The notes beneath the pieces were generated by a model. The model was not told the origin of the DNA, ran no database searches, and was given only the letters and a program-made list of their open reading frames with translations. Source: Candidatus Accumulibacter conexus (GTDB lineage: Bacteria; Pseudomonadota; Gammaproteobacteria; Burkholderiales; Rhodocyclaceae). Taken from it: a stretch of 47,878 nucleotides of DNA. Positions 34,798-43,074 of the stretch are shown here, piece by piece. The stretch lies in the NCBI GenBank assembly GCA_017592775.1, contig JAGFNJ010000041.1, forward strand, positions 1 to 47,878. Direction: 5' to 3'. Each line of letters begins with the position of its first letter. Positions within the stretch are counted from its first letter, which is position 1. The position numbers were made by a program, and so were the translations under genes.

Positions 34798-36075
34798 ATG
34801 CTGACCGATATTCTGTCGTTGGCACGAGCCGCTTGGGAAGATCTGCAGGAGCGCCTCTTCTTCCTGCCACCCTTCCCGGATGAAGTCGATTCCCTGGCCT
34901 TGTTCAGCATGCTCCTGGTCGTCGGTTTGCTGGTCGGCGAGTGGCTGCGCGCCCGACTGGGTTGGCCGAAGGTCGTTGGCTACGTGCTGGCAGGGGCGCT
35001 CTTCGGTCCCTCTGTTCTCGGCTGGATCAGCATCGAGGCGCTGGCCCAGACGCGACCGGTTGCCGATGCCGCACTCGGACTGCTGATGCTCGAGATCGGG
35101 CGACGCCTTGATCTGCGCTGGCTCGGTCATCATCGCGGTCTGCTCTGGGCAGCGATCGCGGAAATCACCCTGTCCTTCACGGCCATCTTCCTCTTTGCTT
35201 GGGGAGTGGTCGGGCTGATCCCGGCATGGGCGGCGGCTGCCGCGGCCGTCACCATGGCTTCGGCGCCGGCGGTCGTCCTGCTGATCGTCGAGGAGTCCCG
35301 CGCGCAGGGGCAGGTCACCGAGCGAATGATCATGCACACGGCGCTGAGTGCCGCTGCGTCATTCGTCGTGTTTGCCGTCGTCGTCGGCGTGGTGCATGCG
35401 GAGTACAGCGACGATTGGCTCAATGCCGTCGTGCATCCGTTGTGGGTTGTGGTCGGTGCCTTGGTCGTCGCCTGGCTGATGGCGCTGCTGGCGCTCTTGG
35501 TCGCGTCCCGGTTGCCGAAGCGCTCGCTGGCACAGGTCTTCATCCTCGTCGCCACGGCCTTGCTCGCCGTTGGCACCGCCCGCATGCTGGCGGTGCCGGT
35601 GTTTCTGACACTCTTCCTGATGGGGGCGATCCTGTCGTTCGGCGATCATGAGAGAACGCTCAGCTATACCGACCTGCCGGAAGGACACTGGTTGCTGGCC
35701 ATCATCCTCTTTGTCGTCGTCGGCGCCTCGCTGCCGTGGCAAGACTTCACCTGGCTGATCGGATTGCAGGCGGTTGGCCTGTTGCTGGTTCGTGCGGTGG
35801 CCAAGGTGGCCGCCCTGGCTTGGGCCGGGGATGGCCTGAACGCAGTCAGGAGGCGGGTTCTGGTGGGAATCGGCATTCAACCGCTGTCAGCCACCGCCGT
35901 CTTCATGGCCTATGAAATCGCCGGACTCTATCCGGAAATTGGCCGTTCGTCGCTGTCATTGCCGCTGTTTGCAGCCGCGATCATGGAACTCACCGGCCCT
36001 GTGCTTTGCCGCTTCGCCCTGGTGCGAGCGGGCGAGACTGCGCCGACGGACCACAGCAGGGAAGGAGTGGCATGA
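34798..36075 (+). CDS. Cation:proton antiporter (CPA2-type), second copy
   Basis: A 425-residue membrane protein with about 12 helices, clearly related to the first antiporter but not a recent duplicate. An N-terminal amphipathic stretch (SLARAAWEDLQERLFFLPPF) precedes LALFSMLLVVGLLVGEWLRA, VVGYVLAGALFGPSVLGWIS and LGLLMLEIGRRLDLRWLG. No TrkA-N domain is present. GGAGCG is just before the ATG at 34798. Its stop overlaps the YbdK start (ATGA). Two exchangers in one operon could form a heteromer or act on different cations; this is inference. Confidence 0.82.
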   Translation: MLTDILSLARAAWEDLQERLFFLPPFPDEVDSLALFSMLLVVGLLVGEWLRARLGWPKVVGYVLAGALFGPSVLGWISIEALAQTRPVADAALGLLMLEIGRRLDLRWLGHHRGLLWAAIAEITLSFTAIFLFAWGVVGLIPAWAAAAAAVTMASAPAVVLLIVEESRAQGQVTERMIMHTALSAAASFVVFAVVVGVVHAEYSDDWLNAVVHPLWVVVGALVVAWLMALLALLVASRLPKRSLAQVFILVATALLAVGTARMLAVPVFLTLFLMGAILSFGDHERTLSYTDLPEGHWLLAIILFVVVGASLPWQDFTWLIGLQAVGLLLVRAVAKVAALAWAGDGLNAVRRRVLVGIGIQPLSATAVFMAYEIAGLYPEIGRSSLSLPLFAAAIMELTGPVLCRFALVRAGETAPTDHSREGVA

Positions 36076-37226
36076 GCCAGCCGATCGCCGAATTCAAACA
36101 GAGCCAACCGCTGACCCTGGGGGTCGAGCTTGAGTTGCAGTTGCTTTCCGTGCGCGATTTCGACCTGACGCGCGGAGCGACCGATCTCCTCGGCAGCATG
36201 GACTACGATGGTCGCTTTGGTGAGATCAAGCTTGAAATTACCGAAAGCATGATCGAGGTCAGCACATTGCCGCGGACACTCGTCGATGGCATTGCTGCGG
36301 ATCTGGTCGGGCTGCGACAAGCGCTCGTCAATCAATGCGCGCGCAACCACATCGCCGTCTGCGGCGGTGGCACGCATCCATTCCATCGCTGGTCGGAGCG
36401 CCGGATTTGTCCGGGTGACCGCTTCGATGAGATCTACCATCGCTATGGCTACCTCGCAAAGCAATTCACGGTGTTCGGCCAGCACATCCATGTCGGCTGC
36501 TCGTCGGGTGACGACGCGATCTGGTTGACGCAGGCCCTTGGAGCCTATGTGCCGGTTTTCATCGCGCTGTCGGCCTCGTCGCCCTTCGTCGATGGCGAAG
36601 ACACCCTCTTCCAGTCTGCTCGCCTGAACGCCGTGTCGGCTTTCCCATTGAGCGGGCAATGTCCAGCGTTGCGAGACTGGGCCGAGTTCATCGAACACTT
36701 TTCCTTGCTGCAGGCCTGTGGCATCGCTCGCAGCATCAAGGATCTCTACTGGGATATTCGCCCCAAGCCCGAATTCGGTACCGTGGAAATCCGCATCTGC
36801 GACACGCCACTGACCGTCGAGCGCGCCGCGGCACTGGCAGCGTTGGCGCAAAGCCTGGTCCGCCGACTCTTGCGTACGCGACCCGTCCTCAACACCCAAC
36901 GGCAGCTTCACGTTGCCCGGTACAACAAGTTTCAGGCTTGCCGCTATGGTTTCGACGCCCAGATCTCTGATCCGATCGGCCTGCGACAGGTCCCTCTGCG
37001 GCAGATCGCCCGTGAGTTGCTCGCCGCGTTGGCCGAGGATGCGCGCGAGCTGGGCTGTTGCGCATGGTTGGAGCTTCTCGACGCCTCCTTGGCCAGCGAG
37101 ATTTCCGACGCCAGATGGTTGCGCAGGCGTCAGGCCATCCACGGAAACCTGAACGACGTCGTCCGTGAGGCAGCAATGCGCTTTGGCAAGAATGGGGGCA
37201 TGAACTTCGCCGAGGAGACACGATGA
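36072..37226 (+). CDS. YbdK-family carboxylate-amine ligase (glutamate-cysteine ligase 2 type)
   Basis: A 384-residue ATP-grasp-like GCS2 enzyme. Family features: LTLGVELELQLLSVRDFDL at the start, EITESMIEVSTLPR, GGGTHPFHRW, QFTVFGQHIHVGC, and KPEFGTVEIRICDTP. E. coli YbdK forms gamma-glutamylcysteine only weakly, so the physiological product is unknown. Coupling with KefB-like exchangers, which in E. coli are controlled by glutathione adducts, makes a gamma-glutamyl compound a reasonable signal. The ATG at 36072 overlaps the antiporter stop, and its own stop overlaps the next start by four bases. Confidence 0.9.
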   Translation: MSQPIAEFKQSQPLTLGVELELQLLSVRDFDLTRGATDLLGSMDYDGRFGEIKLEITESMIEVSTLPRTLVDGIAADLVGLRQALVNQCARNHIAVCGGGTHPFHRWSERRICPGDRFDEIYHRYGYLAKQFTVFGQHIHVGCSSGDDAIWLTQALGAYVPVFIALSASSPFVDGEDTLFQSARLNAVSAFPLSGQCPALRDWAEFIEHFSLLQACGIARSIKDLYWDIRPKPEFGTVEIRICDTPLTVERAAALAALAQSLVRRLLRTRPVLNTQRQLHVARYNKFQACRYGFDAQISDPIGLRQVPLRQIARELLAALAEDARELGCCAWLELLDASLASEISDARWLRRRQAIHGNLNDVVREAAMRFGKNGGMNFAEETR

Positions 37227-38485
37227 AGTACTGGCTGACGGTGCTGTCACTGATGTTGCCTTTGGCGTTGCCAGGGCATGCGGCAGAGGGGTGCGTCATC
37301 GAGACGGTGGCGAGGAGTGCAAGCGGTCTTGGCCCATGGATCAACCAGGACAACTGGCTGGCACCCGAAAATCTGCGCGTCGGCCTGCAGTCGGCCGGCA
37401 GCTTCATGCCGTTGCTCAGAATCAATCCGATGACTGCAGCGCAGGTCCTCCGCCCCGCGTCCCGACAGCTCGATCTCGACAAGATCAAGGCGCGCGACCC
37501 GCTCGATCGGCAACAGCGCGATGCCGGGTTCTTGCTGGTCACCCGCTTGTATGCTGATGGCGTGGTGGTGCTGAGCGATGGAAGGATCGCGGGCGAGCGC
37601 TACTGGAACGGACTGGCAGCGAAAGACCAGCGACTGCTGCTTGGTGCAACGCGGCCGTTCCTTTCCCTGATGGGTGCAATGGCTGTTGCCCAGGGCAAGC
37701 TCTCACCGGACCGGTCGATCATCCGCCACATACCAGCCCTTGGTACTCAGACGGGGCTGCGCAAGCTGTCGATCCGGCGCCTGCTCGAAGGCGAAGGTCG
37801 CTTTGACTGGTCGTCACATGAGGTCGATGACTGGCTGGCTGCCGGTGGATGGCACTCCGGCACGAACCCCGGCGGGATTCGGGCGTGGCTTGGCCAGCCG
37901 GGCCGCTGGGAAAGGGACTTTTCCATCGCCCCCATGCCCGGCGACGTCGGACCTGATGGCGATCTCCTCGTCTGGGCAATCGCCGAAAGCCACCGCTTGC
38001 CGCTGGCGCAGGTTTTTTGCGAAGAAGTGTATCGCAAGCTGCGGCCCGAGACTCCTGCCCTCTGGCTGACCGACGTCCAGGGAACGGAACTGTCCGCTGG
38101 ATTGGCGCTCTCACTGCGTGACTTTGCCCGTTTCGGACAATGGCTGATCGACGCCAGGAACAACAGCCGACGGAGCAGGATTCCGAACTGGTTCATCGAA
38201 ACGCTGACCGCCTCCGCCGGGCTGCGCACGGAGAAAGCTTTGGAACTCGCGGGTCTGAGAAAAGGCAGCGAATTCCGTTATGGCTTTGTCCACCTTGGCG
38301 GCGCACAGAACCGAGTCGCCGTGCTGGGTCCGTACGGCAACAGCCTGTACATTGATTTTGATCGCCGACTGGTGATCGCCATTTTTGCGGCCTATCCGCG
38401 GGATCAGACGGCCGCAATGCGCGCCACGCTCGAGGAAGTATGGGATGCCGTGGGTTCGGCAACACAGTCGGGTGGCCGGCGGTGA
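37223..38485 (+). CDS. Beta-lactamase-fold protein lacking the SxxK nucleophile
   Basis: A 420-residue exported protein (signal peptide MKYWLTVLSLMLPLALPGHA). It follows the class C beta-lactamase/serine hydrolase pattern: DGVVVLSDGRIAGERYWNGL, then a region aligning with the usual SxxK helix, RRLLEGEGRFDW, and a C-terminal NRVAVLGPYGNSLYIDFDRR. The SxxK position reads GATR in LLLGATRPFLSLMGAMAVAQ, so both Ser and Lys are replaced. The Tyr motif (normally YSN) appears as GPDGDLL. It is therefore probably a non-catalytic periplasmic binding protein. It is the last gene of the antiporter-YbdK operon and overlaps ybdK. Confidence 0.78.
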   Translation: MKYWLTVLSLMLPLALPGHAAEGCVIETVARSASGLGPWINQDNWLAPENLRVGLQSAGSFMPLLRINPMTAAQVLRPASRQLDLDKIKARDPLDRQQRDAGFLLVTRLYADGVVVLSDGRIAGERYWNGLAAKDQRLLLGATRPFLSLMGAMAVAQGKLSPDRSIIRHIPALGTQTGLRKLSIRRLLEGEGRFDWSSHEVDDWLAAGGWHSGTNPGGIRAWLGQPGRWERDFSIAPMPGDVGPDGDLLVWAIAESHRLPLAQVFCEEVYRKLRPETPALWLTDVQGTELSAGLALSLRDFARFGQWLIDARNNSRRSRIPNWFIETLTASAGLRTEKALELAGLRKGSEFRYGFVHLGGAQNRVAVLGPYGNSLYIDFDRRLVIAIFAAYPRDQTAAMRATLEEVWDAVGSATQSGGRR

Positions 38486-38698
38486 AGCGGGTCGGCCCGT
38501 ACGCCTTCCAGCGGAGGCATCCCGGCGTTGTGACCGGGACTCGGGGCGGCATGGCCGCCGCCCGTTGTCCGATGCCGACCGGTCATCGCCTGCGACTTCT
38601 GCAACGGCCGCGCCACTCGACGCTCTGGGTCGCGGCGCGCGCAGGTTGATCAAGGCCGCGCGCGTGGTGACGCCCCGCAACCGCCGGCAGAATTCCAC

Positions 38699-40867
38699 AT
38701 GAGCTGGGAGATACACCGCGCCGGCCATGCCTTTCAGCGTTTCGCCAAAGACTGGAACCGCCTCAACGACGAACTCCATGGCGGCCACCCCGCGTTCGAC
38801 AGCCGCTTTGTCGGTGCACTGCTCGCCCACTTCGGTAGCGGCAGCGAATCGCTGTGCATCCACCGCAGCGGCGACGATGTCGATGGTGCGCTGATCCTCA
38901 GCGGTCGCGGCTTCGGGCGCTGGGCACTCTTCCTGCCGGCGCAGGCGCCGGTCGGTGCTCTGCTCGTCAAGGACGCGCGCTGCCTCGAGACGTTTATGCC
39001 GGCGCTGCCCGGTCACGCGTGGACGATCGATCTGCTCGCCATCGACCCCGCGTTCGAGCCTGACTGGAGCCGTCTGCTCCTGCCGCGCACCGTGGTCCGC
39101 CACCAGTTGACGATGGCGGTCGCAACCGGCGGCGACTTCCTCGCCTACTGGCAGGCTCGCCCGAACAAGCTGCGCAGCAACCTGCGCCGCTACCAGCGCA
39201 GGAGCGGCGATCATGCCGCCAGTGTCCGGGTCACCCGTGATCCGGGGGAGATCGGCGCCGCCGTCAGCCGCTACGCCGAAGTCGAGAGCGTCGGCTGGAA
39301 GGCCGCGACCGGCACGGCGATTGGCACCGACAACCCGCAGGGACGCTTCTACGCGCAACTGCTGTCCGACTTCGCCGCCTCGGGCCAGGCCCGGGTCGTC
39401 GAACTCTGGTTCGACGACAGGCTTGGCGCCTCGCGCCTCGTGGTTTGCCACGAACGCATGTGGATCATGCTGAAGACGACCTACGACGAGTCGCTCGCCG
39501 CGATGGCACCGGGGCGGCAGCTCCTCCACGAAGCCCTGCAGGTCGCCTTTGCCGACATGCCGGCCGGCGCCGTCGAGTTCTACACCAATGCGACTCGGGA
39601 CCAGACCGAGTGGGCGACGCATCTGCGCCATGTCTGCCACCACCAGCTCTACCGCAATGCGACCGTCGCCAACGTCCACGGCATCGCGCGCGCGCTCCGC
39701 GGCCGGTTCGCCGGTCGCGACGCGGCGCAGCCTCCTGCAGCCTTCGATGCCACGGGCGTCGCGGCCTACCGCAACCCGGCCGAGATTCCGCCGGCGATGC
39801 GCTCGCTGTTCGACGCAGCCGCTGGTCGCGAAGTGGAGCTGTCGCTGGAATGGTTCGCCAACCTGCAGGCCACGGTCTTCGGCGACGACGACTCCGTCCG
39901 TTATTACGGCGCCGAGCTGAATGGCTCGCCGACCGTCATCCTGCCTGTGCACGTGAGTCGAGGAGACGGAGGCAGGGCGCCGGAGATCGAATCGCTGTCG
40001 AATTTCTACACCTCGCTGTACGCGCCACTCGTCGGCCCCGGCGCCGACCCGACCGACCTCGCCCGGCTGTTGCAGGCCGCCCGTGCCGACTGCGCGCGCG
40101 CGAGCGTGCTGAACTTCCATCCGATGGCCGTCGACTCGCGCGCGTACGAGGCGATGGTCGTCGCCCTGCGCAGCATCGGCTGCATCCCGTTCCGCTATTT
40201 CTGCTTCGGCAACTGGTATCTCAAGGTCGACCGGTCGTGGAGCGCCTATCTGGAACAGCGCGACGGCGTACTGCGCAATACCATCCGCCGCAAGCGCCGG
40301 CGCTTTCTCGCCGCCGGCGGCAGCTTCGAGATCGTCACCGGCATGGCGGAAGTGGAATCGGCCACTGCCGAGTTCAACGCCCTGTACCGCCAGCGCTGGA
40401 AAAGAGCCGAACCGTACGCCGCATTCATTCCCGGCTTGATGCGTTGGCTTGCCGCCAGCGGCACGTTGCGCCTGGGCATCGCGCGCCTCGGCGGCAAGGC
40501 GATCGCCGCCCAGCTCTGGATCGTCAGCGGCGGCAAGGCCAGCATCTACAAGATGGCCTACGACGAGGCGCAGGCCATCCATGCGCCGGGCACGCTGCTG
40601 ACCGCCCACCTGATGGAGCGAGTCATCGACGTTGATCGCGTCACCGAGGTGGACTACCTGATCGGCGACGACCCGTACAAGCAGGCGTGGATGAGCCACC
40701 GCCGCGAACGCTGGGGCATCGTCGCCTACGACGCCGCCAGCCTTCCCGGCATTGCCCGGTTGCTGTTCGAAATCCTCGGCCGGGCGATCCGCAGGACGCC
40801 GGCCGGTATCGACGGCAAGCAGGGCTTGTTGTCGACCAGGCCGAGCTGGCGCCGGCGGACCCCTTGA
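38699..40867 (+). CDS. Tandem FemAB/BcsL-like GNAT acetyltransferase (722 aa)
   Basis: A large soluble protein that appears to contain two GNAT domains of the Acetyltransf_6/FemAB type. The first (about residues 130-330) includes KLRSNLRRYQRRSG, EVESVGWKAATGTAI, FYAQLLSDFAASGQARVVEL and LHEALQVAFADMPAGAVEF. The second (about 380-700) includes LRNTIRRKRRRFLAAGGSFE, LYRQRWKRAEPYAAFIPGLM, LRLGIARLGGKAIAAQLWIV and DYLIGDDPYKQAW. Single-domain relatives act in exopolysaccharide and exosortase-linked pathways and are about 350-400 residues. The acyl donor and acceptor are unknown. The ATG at 38699 has no strong ribosome binding site. It stands apart from both neighbouring operons. Confidence 0.72.
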   Translation: MSWEIHRAGHAFQRFAKDWNRLNDELHGGHPAFDSRFVGALLAHFGSGSESLCIHRSGDDVDGALILSGRGFGRWALFLPAQAPVGALLVKDARCLETFMPALPGHAWTIDLLAIDPAFEPDWSRLLLPRTVVRHQLTMAVATGGDFLAYWQARPNKLRSNLRRYQRRSGDHAASVRVTRDPGEIGAAVSRYAEVESVGWKAATGTAIGTDNPQGRFYAQLLSDFAASGQARVVELWFDDRLGASRLVVCHERMWIMLKTTYDESLAAMAPGRQLLHEALQVAFADMPAGAVEFYTNATRDQTEWATHLRHVCHHQLYRNATVANVHGIARALRGRFAGRDAAQPPAAFDATGVAAYRNPAEIPPAMRSLFDAAAGREVELSLEWFANLQATVFGDDDSVRYYGAELNGSPTVILPVHVSRGDGGRAPEIESLSNFYTSLYAPLVGPGADPTDLARLLQAARADCARASVLNFHPMAVDSRAYEAMVVALRSIGCIPFRYFCFGNWYLKVDRSWSAYLEQRDGVLRNTIRRKRRRFLAAGGSFEIVTGMAEVESATAEFNALYRQRWKRAEPYAAFIPGLMRWLAASGTLRLGIARLGGKAIAAQLWIVSGGKASIYKMAYDEAQAIHAPGTLLTAHLMERVIDVDRVTEVDYLIGDDPYKQAWMSHRRERWGIVAYDAASLPGIARLLFEILGRAIRRTPAGIDGKQGLLSTRPSWRRRTP

Positions 40868-40968
40868 CGCAGCCCCGCGCTCCGCGCACCATTTTGTCCG
40901 CACCACCGTCGTGCCCATTGCGTTCGCTTCTCTTCCATCCCGACCGTTTCGCCAAGGAGATCCCGCTG

Positions 40969-41436
40969 ATGAGCCAGAACCTGATCGCCCTCAACCTCAC
41001 TCCCGACGACATCGCCGCCATCGACGCCGCACTCGCCACCCTCGAGAGCCGCCTCGCGGGGCTCGTCGAACTCTCGCCCGAAGAGCGCCGCAGCCTGGCG
41101 AAGATGGGCGACAAGTCGGAAGCGTTCTGCCGCCAGACGCTGATCGTCCTCGACCAGAACCGGCAGATCGTTCCGGCCGGCCTCGACCTCGCCGGCGCCG
41201 AATCCGACCTGCAGCAGCTCGACCTGTTGCGGCCGCGGCTGGCTCGCCTGCGCCGCCTGAAGACACGTGCCGAGGACACCGAGATGGCGCTCGGCAGCGA
41301 TGTCCTCAGTGCCGCGCTCGAGGGCTACGCGCTGGCCAAGGTCTTCGGCAAGGGCGCCGGTCTCGATGCGCTGAAGGATGTCGTCAGCGTCCGCTTCAGC
41401 CGCAGGCGCAAGCCGGAGGAAGGGGCCACCGCCTGA
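40969..41436 (+). CDS. Small helical protein of unknown function (155 aa)
   Basis: A 155-residue soluble, mainly helical protein starting MSQNLIALNLTPDDIAAIDA, with AAGGAGA about 10 bases before the ATG. The sequence LAGLVELSPEERRSLAKMGD, then KSEAFCRQTLIVLDQNRQIV, suggests two helical repeats. The C-terminus is basic (VRFSRRRKPEEGATA). I do not recognise a named family; the overall pattern resembles conserved small proteins of environmental proteobacteria that are annotated as hypothetical. It is 101 bp downstream of the tandem GNAT gene on the same strand. Confidence 0.72.
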   Translation: MSQNLIALNLTPDDIAAIDAALATLESRLAGLVELSPEERRSLAKMGDKSEAFCRQTLIVLDQNRQIVPAGLDLAGAESDLQQLDLLRPRLARLRRLKTRAEDTEMALGSDVLSAALEGYALAKVFGKGAGLDALKDVVSVRFSRRRKPEEGATA

Positions 41437-41997
41437 GGGTCGGCCGCGTGTCGGGTGCGACCGCGGCAGGCGGTTCGCAGCCGGCGCGCGGCTGACGGGC
41501 CGGGGGCATCGTGCCGTGGGTGGCAGGCGGCAGGCAGTTGACTCCGGTGCCGGGGCAGGATGCCGCTTCGGCCGGGTACGCGGTGCGACGATCCGGGTAC
41601 GGCACTGGTGACCCCGAGCTTGCCCACGGCGCCCGTCGAGCGATGGGCGCCGCGGTTGCCGATCGACGCCCGGCGGCCGCGGCAGCGAGCCCGGGCCATC
41701 GCCGTTCGCGACTCGCTGCCGGCAGCTTTCCGCTGGCCGTGCCGGGCGCGGCGCTGCGCCGGCGCAGCAGGGCAGCCGCACGACTGCGGCTGCGCGCTCG
41801 ATCACTCGTGCAGGAAGGTTCGGCTGTCCCTTTCGCAGCCCGAATGCTCGCCGCGCGATCCCTGCCGCCGCCGCTGGCGGCGCGGCGGTAGCCAATCCTG
41901 GAGTAACATGCCGCATCCGCTGCCCCACGCGAACCGATGAGTGCGGCCGCAGTCCATCCATCGCTCGCGGGTTGCGGGCAACCCTCGGGAGACCAGA
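41437..41997. other. 561-bp gene-free stretch before the cas operon
   Basis: Very GC-rich sequence with no reading frame that looks like protein. Open frames here are Arg/Ala/Gly/Pro-rich on both strands, which is what random GC-rich DNA gives. I see no CRISPR-like direct repeats, no clear promoter with AT-rich -10 and no T-run terminator. It may carry the cas promoter in its last 100 bp. Confidence 0.5.
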
Positions 41998-43074
41998 ATG
42001 CCGGACCTTTACGCCACGATCCGGGCTGCCGTCAGCGACGCCGCCGGCATCAGCGTCAACGCCAGCCTCGTCGCGCTCGACGGCAGCCGTCACGTGCTGC
42101 CGCCGACCTACGCCGATGCGCCGCTGGCGCACAACATGACACCACTCGACGCGCGTGGGGTCGCCGCCTGGGTCAGCATCGACAGCGCCGCGTCTTTCGC
42201 CAACCGCATGGAGGAGCAGTTGCGCCGCGCCGATCTCGGTCTCGACCCGCTGCGCGTGCAGGTGGCCGGCAGAAGCCTGTCCACGCTGCAGCTGCCGCAT
42301 CGCGCTTACGACGCGATCCTGCGCGACTCGTCGCTGGCCGGGCGATCGTTTCGCAAGACGGACGTCGGGCGGGCCATCATCGCCGCCACGCCGGCGGATG
42401 CATCGGCGCTGTTGCGCCATGACCCGGCGGTCCTGCTGTTCGGCGGTTGGGACTCGACCGGGCTGCACGGCAGCAGCGGCAACGAGCGACGCTGGCCGGC
42501 GGCAGTCAGCGTCGAGATCTACGGCAGCAATGCGCTGCCGATCCAGCGGGCTGGCGGTCGCATCGATCCGTTGGGCATCACCCTCGATGCCGGTCCCGTC
42601 ATTCCCGATGGCGATTCGTACCGTCTGGTCGGCGAAGGGGAGAAGCCACCGAAGGGTGCCCTGCGGCCGTCGGAAATCAATCACGGCAACATCGCCCCGT
42701 CGCTCGCGACGAAAGGCGTCCTGGTCGAGGACATCCGGCTTGCCGGCGCCCTCAGTCTGTCCCGCCTGCGGCGCTACCACTTCGGTGGCGACGCCGGGAA
42801 CGATGTCGCCGCGCGCACGGCGCTGGCGCTGATGGGTCTCTACGGCATTGCCGCGGTGATCGACGATGGCCTCGACCTGCGGCGTGACTGTGAGCTGGTG
42901 GCCGAGACCATCTCCTGGGCGATCCGTGGCAGCGGTCGTGCCGAGCCGCTGCAGGTCACCGTGGCGGATGCCCGCGACGCGCTGCGCCGGGCGCTCGCCG
43001 ACATCCCCCTGGCCGAGCCCTTGTTGTTCCAAGCCGACGACAATCTGGAGCAACTCGTCGCGCGGAGCCACTGA
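41998..43074 (+). CDS. csb1: Type I-U (I-G) CRISPR Cas7-like RAMP protein Csb1
   Basis: A 358-residue protein assigned to Csb1 (GSU0053 family), the Cas7 backbone subunit that lines crRNA in the type I-U/I-G effector. Csb1-like features are the early LVALDGSRHVLPPTYAD, LDARGVAAWVSIDSAASFAN with NRMEEQLRRADLG, the VLLFGGWDSTG loop, the KGVLVEDIRLAGALSLSRLR strand, and the C-terminal ALMGLYGIAAVIDDGLDLRR. The ATG at 41998 has GGGAGA upstream, and Csb1 homology begins near here; an in-frame GTG at 41941 is less likely. Its stop overlaps the csb2 start (TGATG). Confidence 0.88.
   Translation: MPDLYATIRAAVSDAAGISVNASLVALDGSRHVLPPTYADAPLAHNMTPLDARGVAAWVSIDSAASFANRMEEQLRRADLGLDPLRVQVAGRSLSTLQLPHRAYDAILRDSSLAGRSFRKTDVGRAIIAATPADASALLRHDPAVLLFGGWDSTGLHGSSGNERRWPAAVSVEIYGSNALPIQRAGGRIDPLGITLDAGPVIPDGDSYRLVGEGEKPPKGALRPSEINHGNIAPSLATKGVLVEDIRLAGALSLSRLRRYHFGGDAGNDVAARTALALMGLYGIAAVIDDGLDLRRDCELVAETISWAIRGSGRAEPLQVTVADARDALRRALADIPLAEPLLFQADDNLEQLVARSH

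Noticed and set aside
33280-35337. 685-codon open frame on the minus strand
   Set aside because: Antisense to both antiporter genes, which have convincing membrane-protein sequence and operon overlaps.
38111-40918. 935-codon open frame on the minus strand
   Set aside because: Lies antisense to the FemAB-like gene and the end of the beta-lactamase-fold gene; composition is that of a GC-rich shadow and no family pattern is visible.
41437-41997. CRISPR array upstream of csb1
   Set aside because: No regularly spaced direct repeats of 25-40 bp were seen.
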